From Atopsyche davidsoni (taxonomy: Eukaryota > Arthropoda > Insecta > Trichoptera > Hydrobiosidae), in the NCBI GenBank assembly GCA_022113835.1, contig JAILWY010000021.1, positions 11,408,001 to 11,472,000 on the forward strand: a DNA stretch of 64,000 bases. Direction: 5' to 3'. The translations under genes were made by a program, and so were the position numbers. The notes beneath the pieces were generated by a model. It saw nothing but the letters and a program-made list of their open reading frames with translations. It did no database searches and was not told the origin of the DNA. This document shows, piece after piece, positions 1-11,943 of the stretch; position 1 is the stretch's first letter; every line of letters begins with the position of its first letter.

Positions 1-1325
1 AATGATACCGTATTTTGCTGAGAAATTCTGTTGACTCCGTCGCTTACAAATCGATTCGATATAAATCAGATTGTGATATATTTCATTTATTTCCAAAAAG
101 CAAAACTATTTACATAAAAATATTTTTTTTATCAAATCACATACATGCATAAATCAACAATATATTTTTTTCGGACGTAGCAAACAATAAGCTAGGGACA
201 TTTTTATGTTATTGTGAGAAGCAAGCGGACCATATTTATAGAGGAATTAATTATCGTACTTCAATAGATTTTGCTTTCATTGTAATTATCCAGTGTAACT
301 TCTGTGATACTAACTTCAACGGCGACAAAGAAAAGTTGTCGGATATTTCTGAAGACGGCGAATCCGCTAATTCTTTTGTGAATTTCCGAACGGGTAATTT
401 CGATACTTGGCAGGTGCTCGGCGAGCGACTCGATATTTTTCCTGAGATACAGATCTACGGAAATATTTAATAAGTTTTCTCGGATTTCTTGAATAATTTT
501 AAGTGAGTCTCGTAGAAGAAACTGTTGCGTGAAGATAAATGATAAATATTTGTATACATTTATGGTAGTTAATTTTTGCCTTATTTATCGCAGTACTATA
601 TTTTGTGATTGTTGGTTGATGTTGAATTTTAAAATTTCGCTTGATTTACACACAATGTTATTCAATGAACAAATGAAATTGATATTAAATTGAAATTTAT
701 TTTGTTTTTTAATATAATTAAAACAAAATAAAGTATAAAGTTTGTTTCGACTTCTTTATTGTTTATAACAAACTTAGATAATCAGATCAAACGAGGTATC
801 TATATTTATATCATCTGACCAGGTAGATAGGCAGTCAAAATTTTAGCTATGTTCTGGCTTCATTCATCTCCAGTATTTAGAGAAATCACAGAGAGATTGC
901 GTTAGTTAAGATTTTCGTTTCTGATTAGACAAATTTATAATTTTAAACTGAAAAATTTTCCTACGCCCGGGGCATTATTTTTAACAAGACAGCAGTCAAT
1001 AGGCCACATTACTATTTAAAAAAGCTAAATGTGCTTTTGCTCTCATATTATTCGATGTATAACTCACAGTTTCACTTATTACTTGATATGCATTTGTGAA
1101 AAGTCAGTCATGTTCAAAAGTTAAGTTCATGTCAACCGTAAGTAATTTAGTTAGTATAAGAACGTTATAAAAGCTCATATTGAAAACTTTGGCAGTATTG
1201 GTTGTTTAACTTTCTTATAAATTTAAATGCAATGCTTTGGGTGAGAATTTACAGTTATCTACATGTTTTACTTATTATCATAAACTGTTTAAGTTGATCT
1301 CAGCTAGCTGAAATTACTGGTAGTA
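1..1325. other. AT-rich non-coding stretch
   Basis: I see no supported gene, RNA or bounded repeat. All six frames are broken by frequent stops. Confidence 0.5.
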
Positions 1326-1337
1326 TGACACTCTTTA

Positions 1338-2275
1338 CAGCTATATTTTAGAACAATGACCACTTTGTAGTTAGCAAACACGTTAGATTTTATCAGCAAG
1401 TAAACAATTTAAGATGTCTACCGTACAATACAATAAGTGCAGTTTATAAAGTTTTATGAAACTCACATTCTTTGGTAAGTATGATACTGCTATTTAGTAA
1501 CTGATATGATTAGGCACATTTTCACACATTGAAAATGATTTAAAGAAACTCTCAGAAAAATATCATCGTGACTTGTGTAGGATTCGAACCTACATCTCCA
1601 AGCTTACATGGCTGATGCACTGACCTTTGTGCTAACGAGTCACTGCAATTAATCGAGAATTTTTAACAATCATAGTCACGATAATATTTTTCTGAGAGTT
1701 TCTTTAAATCATTTTCAATGTGTGAAAAAATGTACCTAATCTTATTAGTAAGTAATATAAACCTGTATAGGTAATTAAAACGCGCTTGATTGGCGTTCAA
1801 TCCACAAAATAGACATACTCCTTTTTAGCTGTATTTATGTAGAAAAAATATTTCGTATTTAATAAACACGTTAGAGTTTATCTGCGAGTTAACTATCTAA
1901 GACGTCTACCGTATAGATTCTCTAGCTCGCGCCCTCCTACCGTAGTAGAATAGTGTACTTAATATACTCATATCAAAGCTACATTCTTTGGTAAGTATGA
2001 TAATCCGCTTTAGCTGTATTTATGTAAAATAAATATTTCGTATTTAATAGACATGTTAGAGTTCATCTGCGAGTTGACTATCTAAGACGTCTACCGTATC
2101 AGATTCTCTAGCTCGCGCCCTCCTACCGTAGCAGAATAGTGTACATTATAAACTCTAATCAAAGCTACATTCTTTGGTAAGTATGATAATCCTTAGAGCC
2201 GTATTTATGTACAATGAGCACTCTGTAGCTAGTGGACTCGTTAGATTTTATCTGCGATTAAACGACGTACTGGCG
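1338..2275 (+). repeat. ~185-bp tandem repeat, four partial or full units
   Basis: Units begin near 1338, 1826, 2011 and 2196; each opens with a variant of TAGCTGTATTTATG. Units two and three are 185 bp apart and nearly identical, sharing CTAAGACGTCTACCGTAT and CTAGCTCGCGCCCTCC. Each of the first three ends around ACATTCTTTGGTAAGTATGA. The first unit is the most diverged, and a fold-back SINE element sits between it and the second. The last unit is truncated where a GC-richer segment begins. Satellite-like, with no coding potential seen. Confidence 0.8.
1508..1745 (-). mobile_element. Fold-back tRNA-derived SINE element, copy 1
   Basis: Two inverted arms of about 65 bp (1508-1573 and 1674-1742) flank a tRNA-like core on the minus strand (about 1568-1644). 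The arms contain AAGAAACTCTCAGAAAAATA and its reverse complement and end in GATTAGGCACATT or its complement. The core keeps the B-box GGTTCGAATCC and the acceptor pairing GTGACT/AGTCAC. The right arm repeats the tRNA 3' end and tail in inverse orientation, so this is a SINE plus an inverted copy of its own tail. It interrupts the 185-bp tandem array. Confidence 0.75.
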
Positions 2276-2785
2276 CTCAGTTCGTGGGTTCGTTACCGCA
2301 GAGACGCCACGTGACGTCGTGCAGGCTGCAGCCAGGGGAGCCTGGTGGCAGTATGTCGCTGCCATTATCCATGCATAGCTACAGTCCTCTGTACGTGCAT
2401 GCCGGGGCTGTGTGCACACAGTACGGGTAACCGCTCATTGAACTAAATGTGCTCCAGATGTATCCATAAACTGATTAAAAGGAAACACCATTATGCTATA
2501 CTTAGGTTGTCTATTCACACACTTAACCATTAAACAAGTTCTAGATTTTTCACAATACTGGCGAGATACTAACTCACAGAAACTGCGCTCATTTTGTGTG
2601 TGAATCGGTTGTCTTTGAAAATAAATTCATATTTTTCTGAAAAATTGTTTAAATTACCACATCGTGATGCGGTAGTTATCAACTATCTTAATGATAGTTG
2701 TGTCTATTTTTGGATTGAATGTCAATCAAATGCGTATTTATTACCTATTACAGGCTTATATTATTTACTAATATAATTAGGCACA
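2276..2785. other. GC-richer segment then AT-rich spacer
   Basis: About 2270-2420 is GC-rich with several short self-complementary stretches, but holds no convincing frame. The rest is AT-rich. A 60-codon frame at 2594-2776 has no recognisable domain and is probably chance. Confidence 0.4.
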
Positions 2786-2955
2786 TTATATTAGTAAATA
2801 ATAATTAATGGATGTAGTTCGTTAGTACAATGGTCAGTACACAGGCCATGTAAGCCACGGGATGTGGCTTCAAATCCCACACAAATCACGATTATATTTT
2901 TCTGAGAATTTCTTTGATCATCTTCTTTGTGTGAACTAATTATATTAGTAAATAA
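2786..2955 (+). mobile_element. tRNA-derived SINE with 16-bp target site duplication
   Basis: A 138-bp insertion (2802-2939) is bounded by a perfect 16-bp direct repeat, TTATATTAGTAAATAA, at 2786-2801 and 2940-2955. The insertion starts with a tRNA-like region (about 2811-2890) containing an A-box-like segment, an anticodon-loop-like GGCCATGTAAGCC (loop CATGTAA, anticodon position TGT) and a degenerate B-box (GGCTTCAAATCC). It ends with the family tail TTTTTCTGAGAATTTCTTT. The long perfect duplication shows LINE-style target-primed insertion. This copy lacks the inverted tail seen in the fold-back copies. Confidence 0.85.
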
Positions 2956-3357
2956 CTATCTTAACCGTAGAGTCCCGGGTTTAAATTTGAGTTTACTATT
3001 TTTTTATTATAAGATGAAACAATGCCTCTTAAAGAAAAGACTTTCTTTCCTCTCGTGGATGAAACAAACCTAACGCAACATATCCAAACTTTTTGAATTT
3101 GTGTCTCTTAATTTGCAGAGAACTGCAGTTATAGATTGTTTGTTTTAAGATTACCGGAAGTTAGATCCCTTTCGTGGATGAAATGTTTAAGTAACCGAGA
3201 TACGAGATAATTTGCTGGTGCCTTGAGCGGCAGTGCACCCTGTGGGCCACGGAGCGCAGCGATTATTAACGCATTATTGATCAAACACCGCTCCGACCGG
3301 GTTATGAACACTATGAAGCTGTCACGGCGCCACTAAGTTTACCGAAAAGAGTTGCGT

Positions 3358-3412
3358 GGGGGTGGAAGGCTGGAAGGCTGGAAGGGCTGAAGGGTGGAAG
3401 GGTGCTAGAGCG
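3358..3412 (+). repeat. GGAAGGCTGGAAGG-type short tandem repeat
   Basis: Degenerate repeats of a unit close to GGAAGGCT, with later variants GGAAGGGCT and GAAGGGTG. Simple low-complexity DNA. Confidence 0.7.
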
Positions 3413-4300
3413 GCAGGGCGGTCCGCGCAAGAACAACAACTTGGACGGCGAGGTAGTACTTGGGGGAGTTTGATGAGTTAACGTTTTTTTATTATTTCTT
3501 TGATAGCGTTTTGTTTGTGCTTTGTTTTCGGCTTGTTAGTTTCCTTATTGTTGCGAGTTATTATTTATAGGGAGAGTTTTGCACGGTTAAATATGTATGA
3601 GTACTGGAGTGTATGAATAGTGTATTGGTGTTTGTTTTTATGCAGAAACTTATTTTTTTTAATATTTGTCTGAGAATCTTATAACTATTTTATAACTACA
3701 TTTATTACGCTTTTCTTTGAAAAGCATCAATCATGTTTTTTTTAACCCTTTGAGGCATAGCATTGTTCAAAGTGTCTTGAAATTTTAATCTTAAATAATC
3801 TTACAGTGATACTGTATACTACTAAAAGAGGATTATTCAAAATATTTTTTTCTATGAACTTGAACTATTTTAATAAATTTGTTAGATAGTTAAAAGATTT
3901 TTCAATAAATTATACTAATTGCTTTGAAATAATTTTAAAAAATTTAATAATATTTATGCTCATCTAATCAAAAAAAAAAATTTCACAAGTATTCGTTTGA
4001 CGTATTCGATATCTACTTTCTCGAAATCAATGTCTCAAAATACATAAGTAAATCTTTTCATTTTAGATGATGTTTTTACTAAAGAATATTTCACCATTGC
4101 CAACTCTTAAGCGGCCGCCGCACTCGATTACTTTCAGCACAGCGGAAACTAGTTAACCCTTCTGCACCCTTGCCAACACAATTAAAAATAAACCGGTCCG
4201 TCACATTAGACATTCTTTGCGTGTTCAGTTGCATCGTCACACAAGCCGGCCGTCCGCTTGCGAGCTAACAACCTTTTTAGCGTACGGGGTGAGGGTGTCT

Positions 4301-4338
4301 CCACCCCCTGCCACCCCCTGCCACCCCCTGCCACCCCC
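4301..4338 (+). repeat. 10-bp tandem repeat (CCACCCCCTG)
   Basis: Three exact copies of CCACCCCCTG plus a partial fourth. The repeat creates the glycine/tryptophan-rich translations seen in overlapping minus-strand frames, which I do not regard as genes. Confidence 0.85.
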
Positions 4339-5127
4339 GATACTGTTTGTTTGCCAGCGCTGATGAGCGAGGACTCACTTTGAGCCATCGTCCAATTATT
4401 GCTCCGACTTGGCTCACTGCGGAGCAGATGGTCGGCTGGCCAGTGGATGTGGCATCATCACGGACTTCCATTTCTGCGTATTTGTTAAATTTTTTATTAA
4501 AACAGTTTCCTTGATCTTTCAACTTTCTATCAACTCTTAAAAAAAAATCATCGTTTTTTTTTATTTTTAATTTTAATGTATTACATTAAAAAAAAAACTA
4601 TAACAAAAACATCAGAAGACACTTTTAAAATAAACAAAACTATTTTTACACGGCCCAAAAGTAAAACACATTTTTTTTTGGTTATTAAAATGCTTTCAGA
4701 TACATTGTTAAAACGATATCAAATATAAATATTCATTGTACATGCAAATTTCGTTTTTATTTTCTGCAACGTATGCACATAAATTTTTGTTCATTGAAAA
4801 CACAAATCGGCATTCTCGCGCGGCGAGTCTCTACCTTATTATGCTGCGTTTTGATTGTTTACTCGACCGATCGGGCCGCCGAGGACGAAGGATTATTGAC
4901 GCACCGCCTGTTTGCGGGGAGTCACTTTGTGCGTTGCAATTGAAAGATACTTGCTCAGTGCCCCGATTCGTCTGGACAAGCTGCACTGACCAAGTGCATG
5001 ATGCCGGTGGGTCATTAAATTATATTTTACAGAAGCGTTTTGTATTTTTACTCTACCGATCCCACCGAGGACAGTAGAGGCATTGTTGGAGCATCACTTG
5101 TTTGCGATTGAAAAATATTTTCTCAGT

Positions 5128-5606
5128 AAAACAAAAACTACTAGTAATCATGTATTTTTTTTAATTGTTGATTATAAGAATACAAAATGAAAAATGATTT
5201 CGAAAAGGTGATGCTATCCAATTACCATTACGCTGCTGGCACTTTTCTAATCTGGAACGAAGATTGCTGATAACACATATCTCTCAATATTGCTGCCATT
5301 TCTGACCTGATGTTTTGTTTCAATTTCGTTAGGTTCGTCGGATTATTCTCATAAACCCTACTTTTAAGATATCCCCATACGAAATAGTCAAGAGGGCAAA
5401 GGTCGGGGCTTCTGGGAGGCCTGTTGATGTTACCTCTACGCGAAATGACCTTATTAGGGAATAATTTGTTAACAGCTTCAATTGATTGATTGGATGTATG
5501 GCAAGTGACCAGTGAAACTCCTGCAACTCTGGGCCCAAAAATTTTTGCAGCATATCGCAATAACGGTCACTAAAACAAATACCCGATACTCTTTTTGGAC
5601 ACAGTA
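5128..5606 (-). pseudogene. mariner-type transposase fragment, non-autonomous element copy 1
   Basis: Only the 3' third of an IS630/Tc1/mariner-type transposase is present, on the minus strand, split between two frames. Recognisable pieces are LFPNKVISRRGNINRPPRSP and the conserved block SPDLCPLDYFVWGYLKSRVY, followed by a C-terminal region with an LTKLKQNIRSEMAAI motif. The N-terminal DNA-binding domain and first catalytic aspartate are missing. The segment carrying WFQQD, present in copies at 11.5 and 62.0 kb, is deleted here. The right terminus (about 5590-5606) keeps the family end CTTTTTGGACAC; the left end is truncated near 5128. It cannot encode an active enzyme. Confidence 0.8.
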
Positions 5607-5609
5607 TAT

Positions 5610-6369
5610 ATAATATATATATACACATTGTTTTTCTCACTGAATATAAATCATAGAAAAAATAATTATATAATATATATCATAAAAAATCACAGTGTAT
5701 TACATATAATTTATATGAAAACATGAGATAATAATGATGTAGACGATTTTAGTAGTAGCAATGCTTTGTTTCTTCTGTGAACTGTACGCTATTGATATAT
5801 AAAAACAAGCATGTTTGCAAAAAATTGGTTGTTTTGTCTAACATAAACCAAATTCTTATTAAAACGTGACGGGCGCGGAGGAGCCTCGTCGGGACACGTT
5901 CGATCATCCGATACTTACATTTTATACGGCGGCGTATAACGGCAGGTCGGACCGCCCGTCCTAATATAAATGATAGACGTGTTTTCTGCGAAGACTTTAT
6001 GTACTTACCGTGTTACACCACGAATACTGTTTAATGTTATAAAAAATAACAAAAAATTACTTATATTTATTATTTTTGTAATCTTGATGAATCTGTGAAG
6101 CCGCAACAATAAAAGATTTAATAAAGGTTTCATTACGAAATTGTTTTGTACGCAAGTGTTCTGTTACATCCAAGGAATTCAGTTCAACGGAAAATTAATA
6201 TTGTAATAAAAATACTATATAAAGTGCATAAACATACAGGTCAAGGTTTAGTGTTAACACTCTTATCGATCGTGGGTCCGTGTTTCACTCAATGTGAACA
6301 AAGCTGTTTGAAACGAAAGAAACAATAAGCGAATAATTAATTCGATCATAGAAATAATTTTAATGTAAT
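5610..6369. other. Non-coding stretch with a GC patch
   Basis: AT-rich except for about 5865-5960. The 60-codon frame at 6146-6328 has no recognisable domain. Confidence 0.4.
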
Positions 6370-6822
6370 GATTAAGTACATTTTTTCAAATAAAAAAAAT
6401 ATTTTCGACATTTGTGTGGAATTTGAACCCACATCCCCTAGCTTACATGGCCGGTGCATTACCAATACGGTCTTCACAAAAATCAATAATATATTTAACA
6501 AGTGCGTGTATTGGCTTAATTAAATAGACTTTAAAAATAAAAATATCCAGATCGGATTTAAATGCTTCACTCAGTATTTTGGGTAAAAAGTCTAGTATTG
6601 CAAGTCACACAATATTTAATTGGCATAATAAGTACGTTATTTCACTTATAGGATATGATTGTTAAAAATTCTTGCTTCGTACCAGTGATTCGTTGGTATA
6701 ATTGGTAATGCACCGGCCATGTAAGCTTGGGGATGTGGGTGTAAATCCCACACAAATCACGATGATATTTTTCTGAAAGTTTATTTGGTCAATTTTCAAT
6801 ATTTGAAAAAATGTACTTAATC
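6370..6822. mobile_element. Fold-back element with tRNA-like ends, copy 2
   Basis: A minus-strand SINE half (about 6370-6467, with B-box complement TTTGAACCC and GCTTACATGGCCGGTGCATT) and a plus-strand SINE half (tRNA-like region about 6684-6761, tail to about 6822) form terminal inverted repeats around about 215 bp of non-coding DNA. The outer ends are GATTAAGTACATTTTTTCAA and its near complement. The internal stretch (about 6547-6605) matches, in opposite orientation, internal sequence of the copy at 46.8-47.2 kb, so the internal segment belongs to the element and is not random flank. Confidence 0.75.
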
Positions 6823-6998
6823 ATTAATAATCAATAAAACCTGTATAGGCAAAATCTTACTTCCTGTGAGACGGTCTTTACAAAAATCAATAATAAATTT
6901 TAATGTAGTTTAATCACGTGTGTTTAATTTTAAAAGTAACACAACTGTGAAATCCGATTGTAACGCTGTTTTCTGCGTACGCTGTTAAGTACACATTT

Positions 6999-7322
6999 AT
7001 GTACAATGGTTTCAGCCAATTTCAATGGAGACAATTGTGGTCCAGTGTACCCTCACAGTTTCAAACTTTACAAAGCCCGGCTTACTTCAGCAGTGCCAAC
7101 CCTGGGCTGCGCCGAACAGGCTGTATTGCGCTGGTCAACATCGGAATTCACAAAACCGGGGTTATTTCTGCCTCCCCTGCTGACGATCGAATCCTTGCGT
7201 TATTAATATGTATGCAATTCTACTCACCACCGTATGGCCGTCCCGCACTGTTCTGCGAGGTGGATTACAGAGAGCCGGCGCAGCGTTTCAATGGACCACC
7301 TCGATGGGAGAAAATGTATTGA
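6999..7322 (+). other. GC-richer open frame of unknown nature
   Basis: A 107-codon frame in locally GC-richer DNA (about 7000-7400), overlapped by other open frames. I recognise no domain, signal peptide or transposase motif. It could be a non-coding patch or an old gene fragment. Low confidence that it is expressed. Confidence 0.12.
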
Positions 7323-7409
7323 ACAATTCTATAAACACCGCAACTACACACGTTACCTGTAAAGTTCGGGTCAGAGCGCGTCAATTCCAGGAAACATTTT
7401 GCTGAACAA

Positions 7410-10400
7410 AAAAATAGCTTTTACCAAAAGTAATTTTTTTTGAATTTTACATCCTTTTACTTTCTTTCTCGCGTTCTTGTATTATCAAAATAAACATTAT
7501 TTTATATAATATTTTTATCGTATTACGTATTTTGTATACAATATAATCATTGCATATTAAAAATGTATAATATGTAAAATTAAAATGACTAATCGGTGTT
7601 ATCACGTACAACATCTACAATTCAGTCCCATGTATTTGCAATCACGCTCCTAAAGTAGTTAAAAACGTATTCCAATATTGATTCTAGAATTTTCCAACAT
7701 TGCATGGTGGCTGATGCTTTCCGCAGTAACGATTTACCCAGGAAAGTTAGATTAACTAATGCAGGCTTGTTTTAGTGTAACAAGAGTACTTACCTTACGC
7801 TTTGGGGGATTTTTATACAGGTATGTTCGTAATTTTGGCAGCCGTTATTATTATATAATATGATTAGGATTCTCGTGTGTTAATCAGCATCAAGTTTTTG
7901 GGACTACCTTTTTTGTGTGTCGTTTTCTCATCTTTCCCTTTTTTGGGCGTACCACTCCGAGATGCACCAAAATGGCTCAACATGTTTATACAAGCCTAGA
8001 TTATCTAAGAAAAAAGATGCTTGTAACAAAATTGGAATAACAAAAAAGGCAGATGATAAGCAGTGGAAGGTATTTAGAAGTAATTCCTGCACATCCTGAC
8101 TTGATATGTCCCCTGGAATACGACATGCTGTATACAAGGAAATACGGTTCTTGTTTTTGTTTAAAATATATATGAGATTTTGAGAAGCGTTAACAAGTAT
8201 GGTATAAATGTATATAATACATCTATAAAGATGTCAATTGATTTGATTAAGATATTCCAAACTTAATCAATTACCAGTTTTGCAATTATTAAACTTAAGA
8301 AAAATTTTATATTCTAATATGAGTATGATTTTGAATGTATCATTATGTAGGTCAGTCATCAAGCTCTTTCATTTACTAAATTGAAAAGAACAACTTAAGG
8401 AAATAAAATCATTGCTACTCTTGTAACCACTAAAATAAAAGGGTTTATATGAAAATAAAAATCGTTTATTAATTAATTTGTTCATGTTTGATTGCATAGT
8501 ACGGTAAATGAAAGCGTAAAGATCATATATTTTAATTGAATCCCAATATATTTAAAAACCTTACAACTCATTATTGATAGTAAATATGTTCATATATTGT
8601 GATTTTTTTAAAAGATGCTATTAAAAAAAATACCAAACAAATCAAAAAATTTCATTTTCTCCTTATCCCGATATATCTAAAGCACTACCCATATTTCTAC
8701 TGCGTACAGTAAGCCGAGAATAAACAGCACCTTGTTATTCTGAATCTGCTCCCCAACAATTTAAACGGAGCACCTGCTCGTACCTGACAATATTCGGGTG
8801 CTTCGCTTTCCCTGCGAGGCTGTCCTTCGGTAGACTATTGACTTGTTGCAATACCGAAGTGTAATCAATATTGAATTGCAGAATGTGGGATATCAGCTTG
8901 CCGCTACAGTCAAAGACCGGAAGGCTCTATCTAATATTGACTGAGAAACAAAGGGACCCAGTCAAACTATAGACCCTATCTGTTATATTTTATCTCAGAC
9001 TGGTTTCATGTTGCCCGCAGTTCTTCGTATCTCGGGACCGTTCGTGGTATCCTAATAATTTCAAAGTTTTAAGTATTAAACGAGCGTAATTTTATCCGCG
9101 TTTTAAAAACAGGTAATATTTTATCAACTGCGGAAGGGTTGCATGCTAAGCAGCCATTGCGTTTTCGTAATTATGTTTGTTCAACTGACTATTTGATTAC
9201 TTTGTCTACTTACAGACAATAATTTTTAATGGCGCATCGTGAATTTCAATGTTTATTAAAGAATATTCATAAATTCGTTGTATTAATATAATGAAAGCTC
9301 TTTGAAGCAAATTCCATGGTAGAGATTATAATAATACAGCAATCTTTAATGCTTTCTAGAGCACCATTAAAATTAACATAAAAAATAAATCATAGATTTT
9401 TGACATGTTTTGCTATGCCTTAAGAATTTTTCGGATAATATTCTGTGTTGTAGTTTTTGTATTCCGACGTTTCGGTATTATCGAGAAATCACGTAAAGAC
9501 ATACAAATGTAACTAAATATAATTATTTGCAATATTTTTTTGGCTTTCATAAAAATAACATAGATTATATTTACAAAAAAATAATGCCTTATTCATTATC
9601 ATTAAAAAAAAGAAATGAAATCATACTGATCTTGAAAATCAGCTCCGCGAGAAATGAGAAATCGTCTTTACTTGAAAGACTGTACAATTTTCATAAAACA
9701 CTTTTTCAAATTTTGTTGATTAGTTAAAAGTCGATTGTTTATATTTAAAACAAAATTGTTTTGTATACATTTTCTAAGTAAATGCTTTGTTCAATTTAGG
9801 TAAATTCATTTGAAGTAATAAAAAAAAATGTACGCTGAATTTTACTTTCTAATATAATTATTTTGGAAATAAAAACAACAATGCTCCAAGTTATGAAAAA
9901 ATATTGCTTATTTAATAGATTTTAGTTCTAAAGGGGGGTTGTTTTTTCTTCCAGCATTTCCACTACAATTTGGCCCACCCTTAAGAGAATAATACGGAAG
10001 GGGAAGTCTGGGGTAGAGGGTCGCAATTCTTTGCGGGCTGCGTTGAAGGAAACTATGCCGTTAAGTATAATATATAGCCCCTCTAGGAATTTAAATGAAA
10101 ATATTTTTTTCTGTGAACTTGCAGTTTTTTTGTAAATTTGCTTCAAAGGGCTTTTACAAATTAGGATCTATGATAAATGTCGAGTTCTGGTAAGGTCGTA
10201 ACATGATTGAAACAGGATTGTATTTTATGCAATATTTTAATTCTTTAAAACTCAATAATTGGACATATTAAATAAAATTGTGAACATGATTTTTCGAATG
10301 TGAAAAATTCAAAAATATTGTTTGTTTATATAAAATAATACTTTTTTATTTGTTTACGGCAAAATTATCTCTTTGATATGTTGAAAAAATCTCTACAGTA

Positions 10401-10560
10401 GATAGCAGGAGGTAAAAACGGTTGATTGAAAATAGTAGAATTGCTGCTATATACATCACAAAATAATAATCATTACTCTTCTCGTCATATAATGTCATAG
10501 GAAATTGAATAGCTTAGAATCTAAAAGATGCGAAGACTTTAAATATTATTTCATTATCTC
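7410..10560. other. Long non-coding stretch
   Basis: No supported gene. About 8690-9010 is less AT-rich but has no long frame. At about 9455-9480 the minus strand reads CGATAATACCGAAACG, reminiscent of a hammerhead core that has lost stem II; see the rejected items. The 72-codon frame at 9928-10146 (minus) has no recognisable domain. Confidence 0.4.
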
Positions 10561-10570
10561 TGGCATTACT

Positions 10571-10711
10571 CTGCTTGATAATGCCAACGTGAAAGGTCGG
10601 CGAAACCGGTCACAAATAAATACGAAGATATGGAAAATCACTCAAGTATTTTACTTAAAAATATTAAAATGGAATTTCGCCAAGTACTCTCTGTCAAAGA
10701 TTTTGAATTTC
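10571..10711 (+). ncRNA. Hammerhead-like motif, CCGG family, best-preserved copy
   Basis: The segment reads TTGATAA, U, stem II (GCCAAC/GTCGGC, five of six pairs, 7-nt loop), GAAA, palindromic stem III CCGG, then UC as the expected cleavage dinucleotide at about 10610-10611. Compared with the hammerhead core CUGAUGA, C3 is U and G8 is A, a paired change that preserves the 3-8 base pair. Stem I is short and imperfect. It is followed by the family's shared 3' sequence, containing AAAATCACTCAAGTATTTTA and CCAAGTACTCTCTGTCAAA. Catalytic activity is uncertain. Confidence 0.5.
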
Positions 10712-11109
10712 TTAGACTTTAAAGCCTATATTTTTGAATCTGTAAATAACTCTATAACCACACTAAGCATAAGAAACCAAACTGTTAGAAGCAATCAATG
10801 GCAATAATAATTGTGTCCGGTCATTATAGTTTCCGCCATTCCCCTGAAAATATGTACCAAAGAATGCATATCTTTCAAAAAATCCTTCGTGTAAAATTTA
10901 AAAATTAATAATATTACCACCTTGAAACACGTCAATCAATGCGTTTATATTTGTAACATATATTTTTTAAAATGTTTAATCTCAAATAAAATGTATACCA
11001 TATTAAACTTGTATTTTACTCTACCACGCGTGTACTCATGTACAAGCTGTACTCGAAAAAAAACCACTTTCCCTAACAAGAGGTTTTATGGGCGATGTAA
11101 ATTACGATA

Positions 11110-11340
11110 ATAACAATTTTGCACGGACCCTTCAGCGGAGTGCACTTGTCTCTAAATTTTAATAAGCGGAGCCGTTTATCACTCAGTGGCTCCGGAGGAC
11201 CCGCGATTATTCAAATGCGCAATATGTAGCAACAACTCAAAACGGGCGCCGCAGCCGCGACCGCCGCGGGCTTGGCGCCGTGTGGGCGCCTACTCAGAGA
11301 TTTCTTGGAGATAGTTTTTTGGGACGTTTCCTCTGACTTA
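11110..11340. other. GC-rich patch, no gene seen
   Basis: About 11150-11300 is strongly GC-rich (for example GCCGCGACCGCCGCGGGC) within AT-rich DNA. No convincing frame. Confidence 0.4.
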
Positions 11341-11414
11341 ATTTATATATTTGTTTATATTTTTATTTATATATATATATATAAATAAATATGTGTATGA
11401 AAAAAATATATATA

Positions 11415-11943
11415 GGGTGTCCAAAAAGAGTATAGGGTGAATGTGAATAGTGACCGTTATTGCGATATGCTGCGAAAATTTTTGCGCCCAGAGTTGCAGG
11501 AGTTTCAAGGTTTCAACTCAAGAACGTGGTTCCAACAAGACATACATCTAATCAATCAATTGCAGCTGTTAAAGCATTATTCCCTAATAAGGTCGTTTCA
11601 CGTAGAGGTAACAGCAACTGGCCTCCCCGAAGCCCCGACCTTATTATTTTGTATGAGGATACCTTAAAAGAAGGGTTTATGAGTATAATCTGACAAACCT
11701 AACGGAATTGAAACAAAACATCAGGTCAGAAATGGCAGCAATATCGAAGGCTATGGTGTCAGCGTGTTATCGGCAATCTTCGTTCCAGATTAGAAGAGTG
11801 CCAGCAGCGTAACGATCACCATTTGGATAACATCATCTTTTCAAAATAATTTTATTTTAAACAATAAAAAAAAATCTTTGATTACTATTAGTTATTGTTT
11901 TGCTGAACTAACAAAAACTCGATACTCTCTTTGGACACACTGT
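11415..11943 (+). mobile_element. mariner-type non-autonomous element, copy 2
   Basis: Terminal inverted repeats are visible: GGGTGTCCAAAAAGAGTAT at the left and ATACTCTCTTTGGACAC at the right, embedded in TA-rich DNA consistent with TA target use. Between them is the 3' part of a transposase gene in broken frames: SDRYCDMLRKFLRPELQEF, then SRTWFQQD (the second catalytic aspartate), FPNKVVSRRGNSNWPPRSPD, and a degraded C-terminal region ending before an AT-rich 3' UTR. The left terminus joins almost directly to the SDRYC region, as in the 62.0-kb copy, so the N-terminal two thirds was lost before this version spread. Confidence 0.85.

Larger units (their letters stand above)
2956..5127. other. 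Non-coding stretch with two GC-rich patches
   Basis: Patches at about 3200-3440 and 4190-4460 are GC-rich in an AT-rich background. The short frames here have no recognisable domains, and low-complexity tracts account for part of their length. A further GC-rich patch lies at 4800-5010. Unassigned. Confidence 0.4.

Noticed and set aside
9455..9480. Minus-strand CGATAATACCGAAACG as a third hammerhead family.
   Set aside because: There is no stem II and the core departs at several positions; the resemblance is limited to GATAA and GAAAC.
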